Source: Mycolicibacterium thermoresistibile (GTDB taxonomy: Bacteria; Actinomycetota; Actinomycetes; Mycobacteriales; Mycobacteriaceae). Taken from it: a DNA stretch of 64,000 nt. The notes beneath the pieces are model-generated. The model searched no databases and was not told where the DNA came from. It saw only the letters and a list, made by a program, of their open reading frames with translations. The stretch covers positions 682,001 to 746,000 of the forward strand of contig NZ_LT906483.1 in NCBI RefSeq assembly GCF_900187065.1, read 5' to 3'. The position numbers were made by a program, and so were the translations under genes. Below are positions 1 through 8,288 of this stretch, piece after piece. Numbering within the stretch: the first letter of the stretch is position 1; every line of letters begins with the position of its first letter.

Positions 1-235
1 GCATGGCGCCCTTGGGGGTGCCGGTGGTTCCCGAGGTCGCCACCACCACCGCGACGTCGTCGTCGATGGGTTCACCGGCCCGCAGGGCGGTGGTCAGCAG
101 TGCGCGGTCGCGGGCGTCGTCGGCGGGGACCGGCAGCAGCGCCGGAGAACGGTCTTCCAGCGCATCGGCCAGGGCGGGCAGTATCGCCAGCGCCTCAGCG
201 CCGGCGGCGACGGATATCGGACGCAGCACGCTCAT
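1..235 (-). CDS. menE: o-succinylbenzoate-CoA ligase (MenE), N-terminal part, cut by window edge
   Basis: This is the first 78 codons of an AMP-forming ligase reading leftward from ATG at 235 and running off position 1. The reading frame is open and contains the adenylate-forming P-loop (residues about 67-78, TSGTTGTPKGAM), the signature of acyl/aryl-CoA synthetases. The start of the protein is short before the P-loop, as in actinobacterial MenE, which lacks much of the usual N-terminal subdomain. MenE activates o-succinylbenzoate with ATP and CoA for menaquinone synthesis in the cytoplasm. The assignment to MenE rather than another ligase rests on the following minus-strand genes (VOC protein, SDR, menB), the conserved mycobacterial order. 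The gene upstream of it ends only 9 bases away, suggesting one operon. Confidence 0.82.
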   Translation of the reverse strand, partial: MSVLRPISVAAGAEALAILPALADALEDRSPALLPVPADDARDRALLTTALRAGEPIDDDVAVVVATSGTTGTPKGAM

Positions 236-243
236 CGGACACG

Positions 244-636
244 TCAATCCTCAGTCATGCGCGTATCACGGCGCAGCGGATGGTCGGCGGGAATCTGGAC
301 GAAGATCAGGGTCACGCCGTCGGGGTCGGTCACGTGCATCTCGTGCAGACCCCAGCGTTCCTGCCGGGCCTCCCGGGTGATCTGCACCCCCCGCTCGGTC
401 AGTTCGGCCTGCGCCGCGTAGACGTCGCGGACCTGTAACCACAGTGCCCCCGAGAACCGGCCACCCGGCTCGCCGCCGCCGTGGCCGGCGATTTCGAGCA
501 GCGTCTGGCCGGCGAAAAACACTGTGCCCCCCGGATATTCCCGGGCGATCGCCAACCCGATGAGGTCACGGTAGAACGCCAGCGTGCGCTGGTAGTCTGC
601 CGGCCGGAGCAACACCCGGCTGGCCAGAATCTCCAT
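244..636 (-). CDS. VOC (glyoxalase/bleomycin-resistance fold) family protein
   Basis: A 130-residue protein with the two beta-alpha-beta-beta-beta modules of the vicinal oxygen chelate fold. Visible markers are an N-terminal strand with ALRP-like spacing (MEILASRVLLRPADYQRTL), a central FFAGQTLLEI strand and a C-terminal strand ending in DPDGVTLIFVQ, where glyoxalase-type proteins place the last metal ligand region. Length is normal for a single-domain VOC protein. It lies between menE and an SDR on the same strand and corresponds in position to a conserved gene of the mycobacterial men locus. Substrate is unknown; a link to menaquinone synthesis is suggested only by position. Confidence 0.8.
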   Translation of the reverse strand: MEILASRVLLRPADYQRTLAFYRDLIGLAIAREYPGGTVFFAGQTLLEIAGHGGGEPGGRFSGALWLQVRDVYAAQAELTERGVQITREARQERWGLHEMHVTDPDGVTLIFVQIPADHPLRRDTRMTED

Positions 637-727
637 GATGTCGTGTTTATCATCTCCGGCGCCGGGTTGTCCCGGCTCGGACCGGCGAGTCCCGGCCGCG
701 CCGGCCCGCGGGCGCCGGTTCAGCCGA

Positions 728-1615
728 TCAGACGAAGACCGGCTGGATGCGCTGTCGTTTCATCACCGCGTTGACCACGCCGGGCGCGACGACGTTGAGC
801 GCGCGGGCGGTGACGGCCATCCGGGGCGCGATCTGGATCGGCCGGTACCGGGCCGCACTGATCATCCAGTCGGCGGCTTCCTCGGCGCTGAGCGCGGGCA
901 GGTTGTCGTACTCCCGGGTCGGCGCGATCATCGGGGTCTTGACCAGCGGATAGAACAGCGTGGTCGAGTGCACACCGAATTGGGACCACTCGGTCTCCAC
1001 CACCCGGCTGACCGCTGTCAGCGCCGCCTTGGAGGCGTTGTACACCGAGAACAGCGGCGACGCCTCGCTGAGCACACCCCAGGTGGACACGTTGATGATG
1101 TGGCCGTCGCCGCGCTCCCGCATCCCCGGCGCCAGCCCGCGGATCAGCCGCAGCGGCGCGTAGTAGTTCAGGTTCATGGTGCGTTCGACGTCGTGCCATC
1201 GCTCCAGCGACTCGGCGAGCGGGCGGCGGATCGATTTCCCGGCGTTGTTGATCAGGATGTCGACTCCGCCGAGGTCCTGTTCGATCTTGAGCACGAGTTC
1301 GTCGATCGCGTCGAGGTCGGTCAGGTCGCAGGCCAGCGCCCGCCCGGTGCCCCCGGCGGCGGTGAGCTCGTCGAGCACCTCGTCGAGCAACTGCTGCCGG
1401 CGCGCGACCAGCACCACGTGCGCGCCGCGCCGCGCGAACTTCCCGGCGGCGGCCGCCCCGATTCCCGACGACGCCCCGGTGATCAACACCCGTTTGCCGC
1501 GCAGCCCGACCGGCTCGCGGTCGGGGCGGTACTGCAGCAGCTGATCGACCAACGGCGGCCGCATCGTCGACAGCAGCAAACCGTTCGACAACCGGCGAAG
1601 CGGATTCCTCGTCAT
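728..1615 (-). CDS. Short-chain dehydrogenase/reductase (SDR) of the men locus
   Basis: A 295-residue classical SDR. The start chosen is ATG at 1615 (MTRNPLRRLSNGLLL) because the family-like sequence begins there; the open frame continues upstream but is low-complexity antisense of menB. Motifs: cofactor-binding TGASSGIG near residue 53, NNAG near residue 131, the active-site Ser, and YNASK for the catalytic Tyr/Lys pair. The N-terminal 40 residues before the Rossmann fold are hydrophobic/basic and may bring it to the membrane. It is an NAD(P)-dependent oxidoreductase of unknown substrate; the orthologous position in other mycobacteria is also occupied by an SDR between the VOC protein and menB. 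Confidence 0.85.
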   Translation of the reverse strand: MTRNPLRRLSNGLLLSTMRPPLVDQLLQYRPDREPVGLRGKRVLITGASSGIGAAAAGKFARRGAHVVLVARRQQLLDEVLDELTAAGGTGRALACDLTDLDAIDELVLKIEQDLGGVDILINNAGKSIRRPLAESLERWHDVERTMNLNYYAPLRLIRGLAPGMRERGDGHIINVSTWGVLSEASPLFSVYNASKAALTAVSRVVETEWSQFGVHSTTLFYPLVKTPMIAPTREYDNLPALSAEEAADWMISAARYRPIQIAPRMAVTARALNVVAPGVVNAVMKRQRIQPVFV

Positions 1616-1656
1616 CTCAGCGAGTCTAGGCGTCCCGGCTGCGATCTCCCGACCCG

Positions 1657-2583
1657 CTAGAAGTAGCGGGGGAACGCGCTCCAGTCCGGGTCGCGTTTCT
1701 CCAAGAACGCGTCGCGGCCCTCGACGGCCTCGTCGGTCATGTAGGCCAGCCGGGTGGCCTCCCCGGCGAAGACCTGCTGGCCCACCAGCCCGTCGTCGAT
1801 CAGGTTGAACGCGAACTTCAGCATCCGGATGGCGGTCGGCGACTTGCCGTTGATCTCGGCGGCCCACTGCAGCCCGGCGCGTTCCAGGTCGGCGTGGTCG
1901 ACGACCTCGTTGACCGCGCCCATCTGATGCATGGTCTCGGCGTCGTAGGCGCGGCCCAGGAAGAAGATCTCCCGGGCGAACTTCTGCCCGGTCTGGCGGG
2001 CCAGATAGGCGCTGCCGAACCCGCCGTCGAAGCTGCCCACATCGGCGTCGGTCTGCTTGAACCGGGCGTGCTGCCGGCTGGCGAGGGTCAGGTCGCAGGT
2101 GACGTGCAGACTGTGTCCGCCCCCCGCGGCCCAGCCGTTGACCAGGCAGATCACCACCTTGGGCATGAACCGGATCAGCCGCTGCACCTCGAGGATGTGC
2201 AACCGGCCGGCCCGGGCGGCGTCGACGGTGTCGGCGGTCTCGCCGGAGGCGTACTGGTAGCCGGTGCGGCCGCGGATGCGCTGATCACCGCCGGAGCAGA
2301 ACGCCCAGCCGCCGTCCTTGGGGGACGGCCCGTTGCCGGTGAGCAGCACCACCCCGACGTCCGGCGACATCCGCGCGTGGTCGAGCGCGCGGTACAGCTC
2401 GTCGACGGTGTGCGGACGGAACGCGTTGCGCACCTCCGGCCGGTTGAACGCCACCCGCACGGTCGGCTGCGGTTCTCCGTCCACGACGTGGCGGTGGTAG
2501 GTGATGTCGGTGAGATCGTCGAAGCCGTCCACGACCCGCCACAACTCGGGGTCAAATGGGTTGTCGCTCATCCGGTCAGACAT
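1657..2583 (-). CDS. menB: 1,4-dihydroxy-2-naphthoyl-CoA synthase (MenB)
   Basis: A 308-residue crotonase-fold enzyme that closes the second ring of menaquinone by converting o-succinylbenzoyl-CoA to 1,4-dihydroxy-2-naphthoyl-CoA. The N-terminal segment DGFDDLTDITYHRH, the VAFNRPEVRNAFRP strand, the oxyanion-hole region SGGDQRIRG and the long loop with GRTGYQYASG are typical of MenB. The VGSFDGGFGSAYLAR segment carries the conserved Asp of the active site. Length is close to mycobacterial MenB. Two near starts exist (MSDRMSDNPFDPELW); the first gives the coordinates, the second would be four residues shorter. It is followed on the same strand by the SDR with only about 40 bases between, so co-transcription is likely. 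Confidence 0.96.
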   Translation of the reverse strand: MSDRMSDNPFDPELWRVVDGFDDLTDITYHRHVVDGEPQPTVRVAFNRPEVRNAFRPHTVDELYRALDHARMSPDVGVVLLTGNGPSPKDGGWAFCSGGDQRIRGRTGYQYASGETADTVDAARAGRLHILEVQRLIRFMPKVVICLVNGWAAGGGHSLHVTCDLTLASRQHARFKQTDADVGSFDGGFGSAYLARQTGQKFAREIFFLGRAYDAETMHQMGAVNEVVDHADLERAGLQWAAEINGKSPTAIRMLKFAFNLIDDGLVGQQVFAGEATRLAYMTDEAVEGRDAFLEKRDPDWSAFPRYF

Positions 2584-2616
2584 GACCGCAACGCTACCGT
2601 CCCGCCGCGGCCGGGC

Positions 2617-2829
2617 TCAGACCCGTAGGCCGTGGTCGCGCAGCGCGGTGCGCAGACCGTCCGGGCGCTGACCGGAGGGCAGCGGGTCGACGAGCACGAG
2701 ACGCATCAGCTCCACCTGCACATGCCGGTCGACCTCACGCTGCTCGGCGATCGTCATGCCCCCGAACCAGCTCGCGTCCTCCTCGAGGCGGAAGAGCGTG
2801 CCGGAGAAGTCGAACAGCACGGCCCTGAC
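2617..2829 (-). pseudogene. HAD-family hydrolase remnant, internally deleted and C-terminally truncated
   Basis: Seventy codons survive. The beginning has the HAD nucleophile motif (VLFDFSGTLFRLEEDASWF, with the DxSGT-type active site) and the end resembles a stretch normally found about 100 residues later (LVDPLPSGQRPDGLRTALRDHGLRV), the helix just before motif II. The cap region between them is missing and the frame stops at 2617, so motifs II (Ser/Thr), III (Lys) and the acidic motif IV are absent. HAD-IA enzymes are usually over 200 residues. No good start codon precedes the motif: the frame runs back through a G-rich tandem repeat. It lies 33 bases upstream of menB and probably is not functional. 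Confidence 0.6.
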
Positions 2830-2833
2830 TTCT

Positions 2834-2864
2834 GGGGGGGACTTCTGGGGGGGACTGCTGGGGG
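2834..2864 (+). repeat. G-rich tandem repeat, possible G-quadruplex
   Basis: The plus strand reads seven G, a 6-base spacer, seven G, a 6-base spacer and five G, formed by two and a half copies of a 13-base unit (ACTTCT plus seven G). Such runs satisfy the simple rule for an intramolecular quadruplex and are prone to slippage. The tract sits at the 5' side of the HAD remnant and may have contributed to its loss. Confidence 0.6.
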
Positions 2865-3006
2865 CCTGACCGTGTGCACGGATCCATGCTGCACCGCCGA
2901 CGGACAGCAAACTCTCGGAGAGTACCGTGTAAGCGGCGTGAAATCTGGCTATTCCTGCCACGATGAACTATCGCAAACGTCTGGTTTGCGACGGGGGAGA
3001 TGTGCG

Positions 3007-3753
3007 GTGACGACGGAACCGGGGGCGGTGGTCTCGGATCTGGGCCAGGCGGCCCGGCGCTCCGCTGTCCGGACGCCGGTCACGGCGGGTTCCGGTGGGG
3101 GATATCCGCGGCTCGATCTGACCGCCTGTCCGGGGCTGGTCGTGGTGGCCGCCCGGCCGGACGACGAGCTGCTCGGGCTGGGCGGCGCGATCGCCGCGCT
3201 GGTCGACCTGGGGGTCGAGGTGCGGGTGGTCTCGGTGTGTGACCGTGACGCCACCCTGACGTTGACCGGCTTGCCCGCGCTCGACCGGCAGATCCCCGAT
3301 CAGCGGTTCGATCAGCGGGTGGCAGCCGAGATCCTCGGCGTCAAGGAGCTCCACCATCTCGGCCTGCCGGCCGACGATCTGGACCGGCACGCGGCCGGGC
3401 TCGCCGACGACCTCACCGAACTGCTCGTTGGGCCGGGCCTCTGGTGCGCGGCGCCGTGGGCCGGCGACGGCGACCCGGACAGCACGGTGGTGGCGCGCGC
3501 CGCCGAACTGGCCGCGCACCGGGCCGCCGCCCGGCCGCTGCAGTACCCGGTGTGGTCGCGGCATCTGCCGTCGGCGGCGCGGCCCACCCTGCCCTGGGAG
3601 CGGGTGCACACCATCGATGTGCCCGAGTCCGCGCACGACCGCAAATTCACCGCGGTGCGGTGGTACATCGGCTCCTTCCGACCGGATGCCCGCCCGGTGC
3701 TGGCGTCGGTGCTGCTCCCTCAGCTCGCCATCGGCGAGATCGTCTTCGCCTGA
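3007..3753 (+). CDS. PIG-L/LmbE-like protein with altered metal site
   Basis: A 248-residue protein of the N-acetylglucosaminyl-phosphatidylinositol de-N-acetylase (PIG-L/LmbE) fold. The GTG start at 3007 follows a GGGGGAGA ribosome site. The fold is visible in the LVVVAARPDDELLGLGG segment, the RVVSVCDRDAT strand, and the DLTELLVGPGLWCAAPWAGDGDPD region. In active members the first motif is AHPDDE and the later one HPDH; here they read ARPDDE and DPDS, so both His zinc ligands are replaced. The general-base Asp pair of the first motif remains. The protein may be non-catalytic or use a different chemistry. It is divergent from the men genes and followed by a 351-base gap before the mce operon. 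Confidence 0.75.
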   Translation: MTTEPGAVVSDLGQAARRSAVRTPVTAGSGGGYPRLDLTACPGLVVVAARPDDELLGLGGAIAALVDLGVEVRVVSVCDRDATLTLTGLPALDRQIPDQRFDQRVAAEILGVKELHHLGLPADDLDRHAAGLADDLTELLVGPGLWCAAPWAGDGDPDSTVVARAAELAAHRAAARPLQYPVWSRHLPSAARPTLPWERVHTIDVPESAHDRKFTAVRWYIGSFRPDARPVLASVLLPQLAIGEIVFA

Positions 3754-4104
3754 GCCCGGCTCCGCGCCGGCCGACCGGGCCGCACCCTTTCGGACAGCGA
3801 ATTGACGTGTGTGTCAGTGCATTACGGTGCGGTTGAACGCGACCGCAGCGTGTGTCAGCATCGCGGCGCGGGTGCCCGCACCGGCCCATCGCGATGTCGT
3901 CGCCCGATTCCGCGTCTCGCCACAAGTTAATGTGCATACTCATCACACGAGGTAGCCTGCCGAAGGTCACGTGTGGGCACCTAGTGTGATCGACTGCACT
4001 CGATCCGCACAAAACCAAGCGAAGATGCGGCAACAATCGTGGGGCGGCGCTAGCCGGATTGATGCCGCGGGCGACGGACGAAGGCTCGAAGTGAATGGCG
4101 GTTC
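3754..4104 (+). promoter_or_regulatory. Non-coding leader upstream of the first mce operon
   Basis: No credible gene is seen in these 351 bases. They must hold the promoter of the mce operon. A weak sigma-A-like candidate is TTGACG at 3802-3807 with TACGGT at 3823-3828 (15-base spacer). Two direct copies of GTGTGTCAG (3809-3817 and 3850-3858) could be regulator half-sites. The second half is less G+C-rich and contains GTTAATGTGCATACTCAT near 3927-3942. None of these can be confirmed by reading. Confidence 0.4.
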
Positions 4105-4941
4105 ATGACGCGTAGTGACGGCGTTGAGGTCATCGGCGAATGGGCCGGTGGCTACATCCGGCGCCACCCGCTGGCGGCGCTCGGAACGGTCGGAGAGCAG
4201 TTCGTCCTCGGCGTGCGCACCCTGCAGTATCTGTTCGTCGACCTGTTCACCGGCCGGTTCCAGTGGTGGGAGTTCGTCCGGCAGGCCGCGTTCATGGCGG
4301 GCACGGCGGTGTTGCCGACGGTGTTGGTCGCGCTGCCCATCGGCGTCACCCTGTCGATCCAGTTCGCCCTGCTGGCCGGACAGGTCGGCGCCACCTCACT
4401 GGCCGGCGCGGCCAGCGGTCTGGCGGTGATCCGGCAGGCCGCCTCGCTGACCGCGGCGATCCTCATGGCCGCCGCCGTCGGTTCCGCGATCACCGCCGAC
4501 CTCGGCTCCCGCACGATGCGCGAGGAGACCGATGCGATGGAGGTGATGGGCGTCTCGGTGATCCGCCGGCTGGTGGTGCCGCGGTTCGCGGCCGCGATCA
4601 TGATCGGCGTGGCCCTCACCGGCGTGGTGTGCTTCGTCGGATTCCTGGCCAGCTACCTGTTCAACGTGTACTTCCAGAACGGCGCCCCGGGTAGCTTCGT
4701 CGCCACGTTCGCGTCGTTCACCACCACGGGCGACATGCTGGTCGCCCTCATCAAGGCGGTGGTGTTCGGCGCCATCGTCGCGGTGGTGTCGTGTCAGAAG
4801 GGGCTGTCGACCAAGGGCGGGCCGACCGGGGTGGCGAACTCGGTGAACGCCGCGGTGGTCGAGTCGATCCTGGTGCTGATGATCGTCAACGTCGGCATCA
4901 GCCAGCTCTACATCATGTTGTTCCCGCGGGTGGGTCTGTAG
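4105..4941 (+). CDS. yrbEA: MlaE-family ABC permease, YrbE A type
   Basis: A 278-residue integral membrane protein of the MlaE/YrbE family, the permease that pairs with an MlaF-like ATPase in Mce lipid importers. The conserved cytoplasmic loop reads ADLGSRTMREETDAMEVMG, followed by VIRRLVVPRFAA, both hallmarks of the family; about five hydrophobic helices follow the usual pattern. The start is ATG at 4105 with a weak ribosome site. It is the first gene of an eleven-gene run and is followed directly by yrbEB (TAG then ATG, no gap). Sequence details such as FALLAGQVGATSLAGAASG differ from the mce1/mce4 type I remember, so the operon's class was not assigned. Confidence 0.93.
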   Translation: MTRSDGVEVIGEWAGGYIRRHPLAALGTVGEQFVLGVRTLQYLFVDLFTGRFQWWEFVRQAAFMAGTAVLPTVLVALPIGVTLSIQFALLAGQVGATSLAGAASGLAVIRQAASLTAAILMAAAVGSAITADLGSRTMREETDAMEVMGVSVIRRLVVPRFAAAIMIGVALTGVVCFVGFLASYLFNVYFQNGAPGSFVATFASFTTTGDMLVALIKAVVFGAIVAVVSCQKGLSTKGGPTGVANSVNAAVVESILVLMIVNVGISQLYIMLFPRVGL

Positions 4942-5796
4942 ATGGCGGCGACGTACGTCCCTCCGGTGCTGACGCCGTTCGTGCGGCTCTACCGCAAGGC
5001 GACGCCGCCGATCGCCCGGCTCGGGCACATGCTGGTGTTCTTCGTCCGCGCGATCGTGGGGATTCCGGTGGCGCTGCGTCACTATCGCAGCGAGTTCGTC
5101 CGTCTGCTGTCCGACATCGCTTGGGGCAACGGCTCTCTGGTGGTCGGCGGTGGGACGGCGGGGGTGGCGATCGTGCTGGGCGTCACCGTGGGCGCGCTGG
5201 TCGGCATCGAGGGCTACAACTTCCTCGACCTGCTCGGGCTCGGTCCGGCCACCGGGATCATCTCCTCGCTGGTGAACACCCGCGAACTGGCGCCGATCGC
5301 GCTGTCGCTGGCGTTCGCCACCCAGGCCGGCTGCCGCTTCACCGCCCAGCTCGGGTCGATGCGGATCGCCGAGGAGATCGACGCGCTGGAGTCGCTGGCC
5401 ATCCGGCCGGTCCCGTATCTGGTGACCACCCGGCTGATGGCCTCGGTGATCGCCGTCATCCCGCTCTACGTCATGTGTCTGGCGGTGAGCTATCTGACCA
5501 CGCAGGTGGTGGTCCAGATCATCAGCGGCGGTGCGACCGGGCCGTACCTGCACTACTTCAACCTGATGCTGTCGGGTCAGGACATCCTGTACTCGCTGCT
5601 CAAAGCCATTGTTTTCGTGTGGATCGCCACTACGATCCAGTGCTACTACGGCTTCTACGCCAGCGGCGGCCCCGAGGGTGTGGGAGTCGCGGCAGGTCAT
5701 GCCATGCGCGCCAGTATCACCGTGGTGATCATCGTCAACATGCTGCTCACCATGGCGTTGTGGAACATCGACGCAGGGGCGAGGTTCGGGGGCTAG
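4942..5796 (+). CDS. yrbEB: MlaE-family ABC permease, YrbE B type
   Basis: A 284-residue second permease subunit. The amphipathic N-terminus (RLYRKATPPIARLGHMLVFFVRAIVGIPVALRHYRS, given in part) precedes about five membrane helices. The family loop is present as QLGSMRIAEEIDALESLAIRP, followed by PYLVTTRLMAS. YrbE A and B are thought to form the heterodimeric inner-membrane channel of the Mce transporter. It starts at the base after the stop of yrbEA and abuts mceA in the same way, so the three are translationally linked. Confidence 0.93.
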   Translation: MAATYVPPVLTPFVRLYRKATPPIARLGHMLVFFVRAIVGIPVALRHYRSEFVRLLSDIAWGNGSLVVGGGTAGVAIVLGVTVGALVGIEGYNFLDLLGLGPATGIISSLVNTRELAPIALSLAFATQAGCRFTAQLGSMRIAEEIDALESLAIRPVPYLVTTRLMASVIAVIPLYVMCLAVSYLTTQVVVQIISGGATGPYLHYFNLMLSGQDILYSLLKAIVFVWIATTIQCYYGFYASGGPEGVGVAAGHAMRASITVVIIVNMLLTMALWNIDAGARFGG

Positions 5797-7236
5797 ATGG
5801 CGAATTCCTTCGATCTGGACGGACGGGGGCCCACCGATCGACAGCTGCTGGCCGGCGGTGTGGTGGTCATCGTTGTGCTGTCGGTGATTTCGACATATCT
5901 GTTGGTCAAGGCCACGGGCCGGCTGGATCCGTTCGTGCGGGTGGTCGCCGACCTCGTCAACGTCGGCGACGGTCTGCCGCAGCGATCCGACGTCAAGTAC
6001 CACGGGGTGTTGGTCGGTCACGTCGACAGCGTCACCCCCGCCGCGCACGGCCACCCCAACTACGTCCACATCAACCTCGACCGGCACCATGCCCGTTCGA
6101 TTCCGGCCACGGTGACGGCTCGGGTGGTGCCCAGCAACGTCTTCGCGGTGTCGTCGGTGCAGCTCGTCGACCGCGACGGCGGCCCGGGCACGCCGATCCA
6201 GGCGGGAGCGCACATCCCTGAGGACACCGAATTGCCGACGGTGTTGTTCCAGACCACGATCAGCAAGCTGCGCGACATCCTGGCCGCCACCGGGCGCGGC
6301 CGTGAGGACCGCACGGTCGGCATCCTGGCCGCGGTGAACGCGGCCACCGAGAACCGCCGCACCGAACTGCTCTCCGCCGGTGCTCAATTGGACCTTCTCA
6401 TCGATGAGATCGACTCGATCGTCGCCACCGACCCGGGTCCCACCACGGTCTCCGCGCTGATCGGGGCGACCCGCGGACTGCAGCAGACCGCGCCGGAACT
6501 GCTCGACGCGCTGCATCAGGCGGTCCAGCCGATGCAGACGCTGGTACAGCAGCGTGCCCAACTCGACGCCCTGATCGGCGGTGCTCTGCACACCAGCGCG
6601 ACCACGCACACCGCGCTGACCAACCACACCGACCGGATGGTGACGATCACCACGGAGATGACCCCGGTGATCGGCAACCTCGCCGACACCTCGCACCACT
6701 GGCTGCCCGCGTTCATCAAGATGAACGGGTTGTCCGACAAGTTCTTCGAAGAGGTATGGCGGCCCGAGCGCGACATCGGCAACATGCGGATGAACCTCTC
6801 GCTCACCCCCTCCTACACCTACACCCGCGCCGACTGCCCGCGCTACGGGGAGCTGAAGGGGCCGAGCTGCTACACCGCACCGCTGGTGGTGACGCGGCCC
6901 TCGCTGCCCGATGTGCTGTTGCCGCAGAACTATCAGCCTCCGAAGGATCTGGCGCCACCGCCGGGCACCATCGTGGGTGAGAACGGGAACCTCGTCGCCG
7001 TGGGACCGCCGTTGGTGAACCCCAACCCGAACCTGGCGGATCCGAACCCACCGCTGCCGCCGGGGATGTTCCCGGCGCCGCCGGTGCCGGGGACGTCCAA
7101 CCCCGACCTGGTGCCGATACCCCCGCCGCCGGTGAACCTGTCACCGCTGGCGCCGGTCGCGCCGAATCCGAACAAGCCGCGGCCCCCGGTGCCCGCTCCG
7201 CCACCGGCGCCGGGCGGCGGAGAGGAGCCCCGATGA
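5797..7236 (+). CDS. mceA: MCE family protein MceA, with proline-rich tail
   Basis: A 479-residue Mce protein. A hydrophobic anchor lies at residues about 14-37, the MCE/MlaD domain at about 40-118 (VVADLVNVGDGLPQRSDVKY, then LVGHVDSV), then a long helical region to about 330 with the Mce C-terminal domain. Residues about 385-479 are strongly proline-rich (repeated PPLPPG, NPNP and PAPP motifs), likely extending through the cell wall. Six Mce proteins assemble into a hexameric substrate tunnel in the periplasm. ATG at 5797 directly follows the yrbEB stop, and the 3' end overlaps mceB by four bases. Confidence 0.93.
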   Translation: MANSFDLDGRGPTDRQLLAGGVVVIVVLSVISTYLLVKATGRLDPFVRVVADLVNVGDGLPQRSDVKYHGVLVGHVDSVTPAAHGHPNYVHINLDRHHARSIPATVTARVVPSNVFAVSSVQLVDRDGGPGTPIQAGAHIPEDTELPTVLFQTTISKLRDILAATGRGREDRTVGILAAVNAATENRRTELLSAGAQLDLLIDEIDSIVATDPGPTTVSALIGATRGLQQTAPELLDALHQAVQPMQTLVQQRAQLDALIGGALHTSATTHTALTNHTDRMVTITTEMTPVIGNLADTSHHWLPAFIKMNGLSDKFFEEVWRPERDIGNMRMNLSLTPSYTYTRADCPRYGELKGPSCYTAPLVVTRPSLPDVLLPQNYQPPKDLAPPPGTIVGENGNLVAVGPPLVNPNPNLADPNPPLPPGMFPAPPVPGTSNPDLVPIPPPPVNLSPLAPVAPNPNKPRPPVPAPPPAPGGGEEPR

Positions 7237-8288
7237 GATCTCGAGGCGCACTGATCGGGCTGTCGCTGTTCATGGCGGTCGCCGTGGTGTTGACCTGGCT
7301 GGTCTATGTCACGCTGCGACGCGACGTGGCCGGGTCGACGGTGCCCTACTCGGCGGTGTTCACCGATGTGTTCGGCCTGCGCGAGGGCGACGACGTGCGG
7401 ATGGCAGGAGTGCGGGTCGGCCGCGTGGAACGCATCGAGCTGGACGGCAAGTACGCCAAGGTGTCGTTCGTGGTGCAGTCCGACCAACAGGTCCTGGGCA
7501 ACACCGTGGCCTCGGTGACCTACCAGAACATCGTCGGGCAGCGCTATCTCGGCCTGTCGCTGGGCAACCTGGGGGATCCGCACCCGCTTCCGCCGGGCGC
7601 CACGATTCCGGTGGAACAGACCGACCCCTCGTTCGACGTCGGCGCGTTGCTCAACGGCTACGAACCGCTGTTCAGCGTGCTCGACCCCAAACATGCCGAC
7701 AACCTCACCAAGGGCGTGATCGAATCGCTGCAGGGCGACGAAGCCTCGATCACCGCGCTGGTCGATCAGACCGCGCAACTGACCGAGGCGTTCGCCGGCA
7801 GGGATGAGGAACTCGGAGCGGTGATCACCGACCTCAACACGGTGGTGGCCAACCTCGCCCGGCACAACGACGACCTCGACCACGTCATCGGGGAGGCCCG
7901 GTCGGTGGTGTCGACCTTCGACGACCGGCGCGACCAGCTGATCGACTCGATGGGATCGGCGGCGAAGGTGATCCGTCAGCTGTCGGCGATCTCCGACGAG
8001 GTGTACCAGCCGCTGAACGAAATGGTGCAGCGCGAGCCGGGATTCGCCAAACACATGCTGGGCATCGAACCCCAGCTGGCGTTCGTCGGCGCCAATCTGC
8101 CACTGATGCTGAAGGGGTTCGCGCGCGTCACCGGCGAGGGCACCTACGCCAACGCCTATGCGTGCAACCTGGACGGCACCGCGTTCTTCCCGGGCCTGAA
8201 CGACATCACCCCGATCATCGTGGCCGCGGCCACCCCCGGAAACAAAGCCCGTTACACCCCGAAGTGCAGGAACCTGGCCAATGGTTGA
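7233..8288 (+). CDS. mceB: MCE family protein MceB
   Basis: A 351-residue Mce subunit. N-terminal anchor at about residues 6-28 (ALIGLSLFMAVAVVLTWLVY), MCE domain at about 36-115 with FTDVFGLREGDDVRMAGVRVG, then helical repeats with periodic TDLNTVVANLARHNDDLD-type heptads that build the tunnel. The C-terminus has a Cys pair (ACNLDGT and PKCRN), as common in MceB. The start overlaps mceA by ATGA and the end overlaps mceC by eight bases, indicating translational coupling. Confidence 0.92.
   Translation: MRSRGALIGLSLFMAVAVVLTWLVYVTLRRDVAGSTVPYSAVFTDVFGLREGDDVRMAGVRVGRVERIELDGKYAKVSFVVQSDQQVLGNTVASVTYQNIVGQRYLGLSLGNLGDPHPLPPGATIPVEQTDPSFDVGALLNGYEPLFSVLDPKHADNLTKGVIESLQGDEASITALVDQTAQLTEAFAGRDEELGAVITDLNTVVANLARHNDDLDHVIGEARSVVSTFDDRRDQLIDSMGSAAKVIRQLSAISDEVYQPLNEMVQREPGFAKHMLGIEPQLAFVGANLPLMLKGFARVTGEGTYANAYACNLDGTAFFPGLNDITPIIVAAATPGNKARYTPKCRNLANG

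Noticed and set aside
4396..6699. A 767-codon open frame on the minus strand opposite yrbEA-mceA
   Set aside because: It is an antisense shadow typical of high-GC genes: His/Arg/Asp-rich low-complexity sequence with no family motif, covering three clear plus-strand genes.
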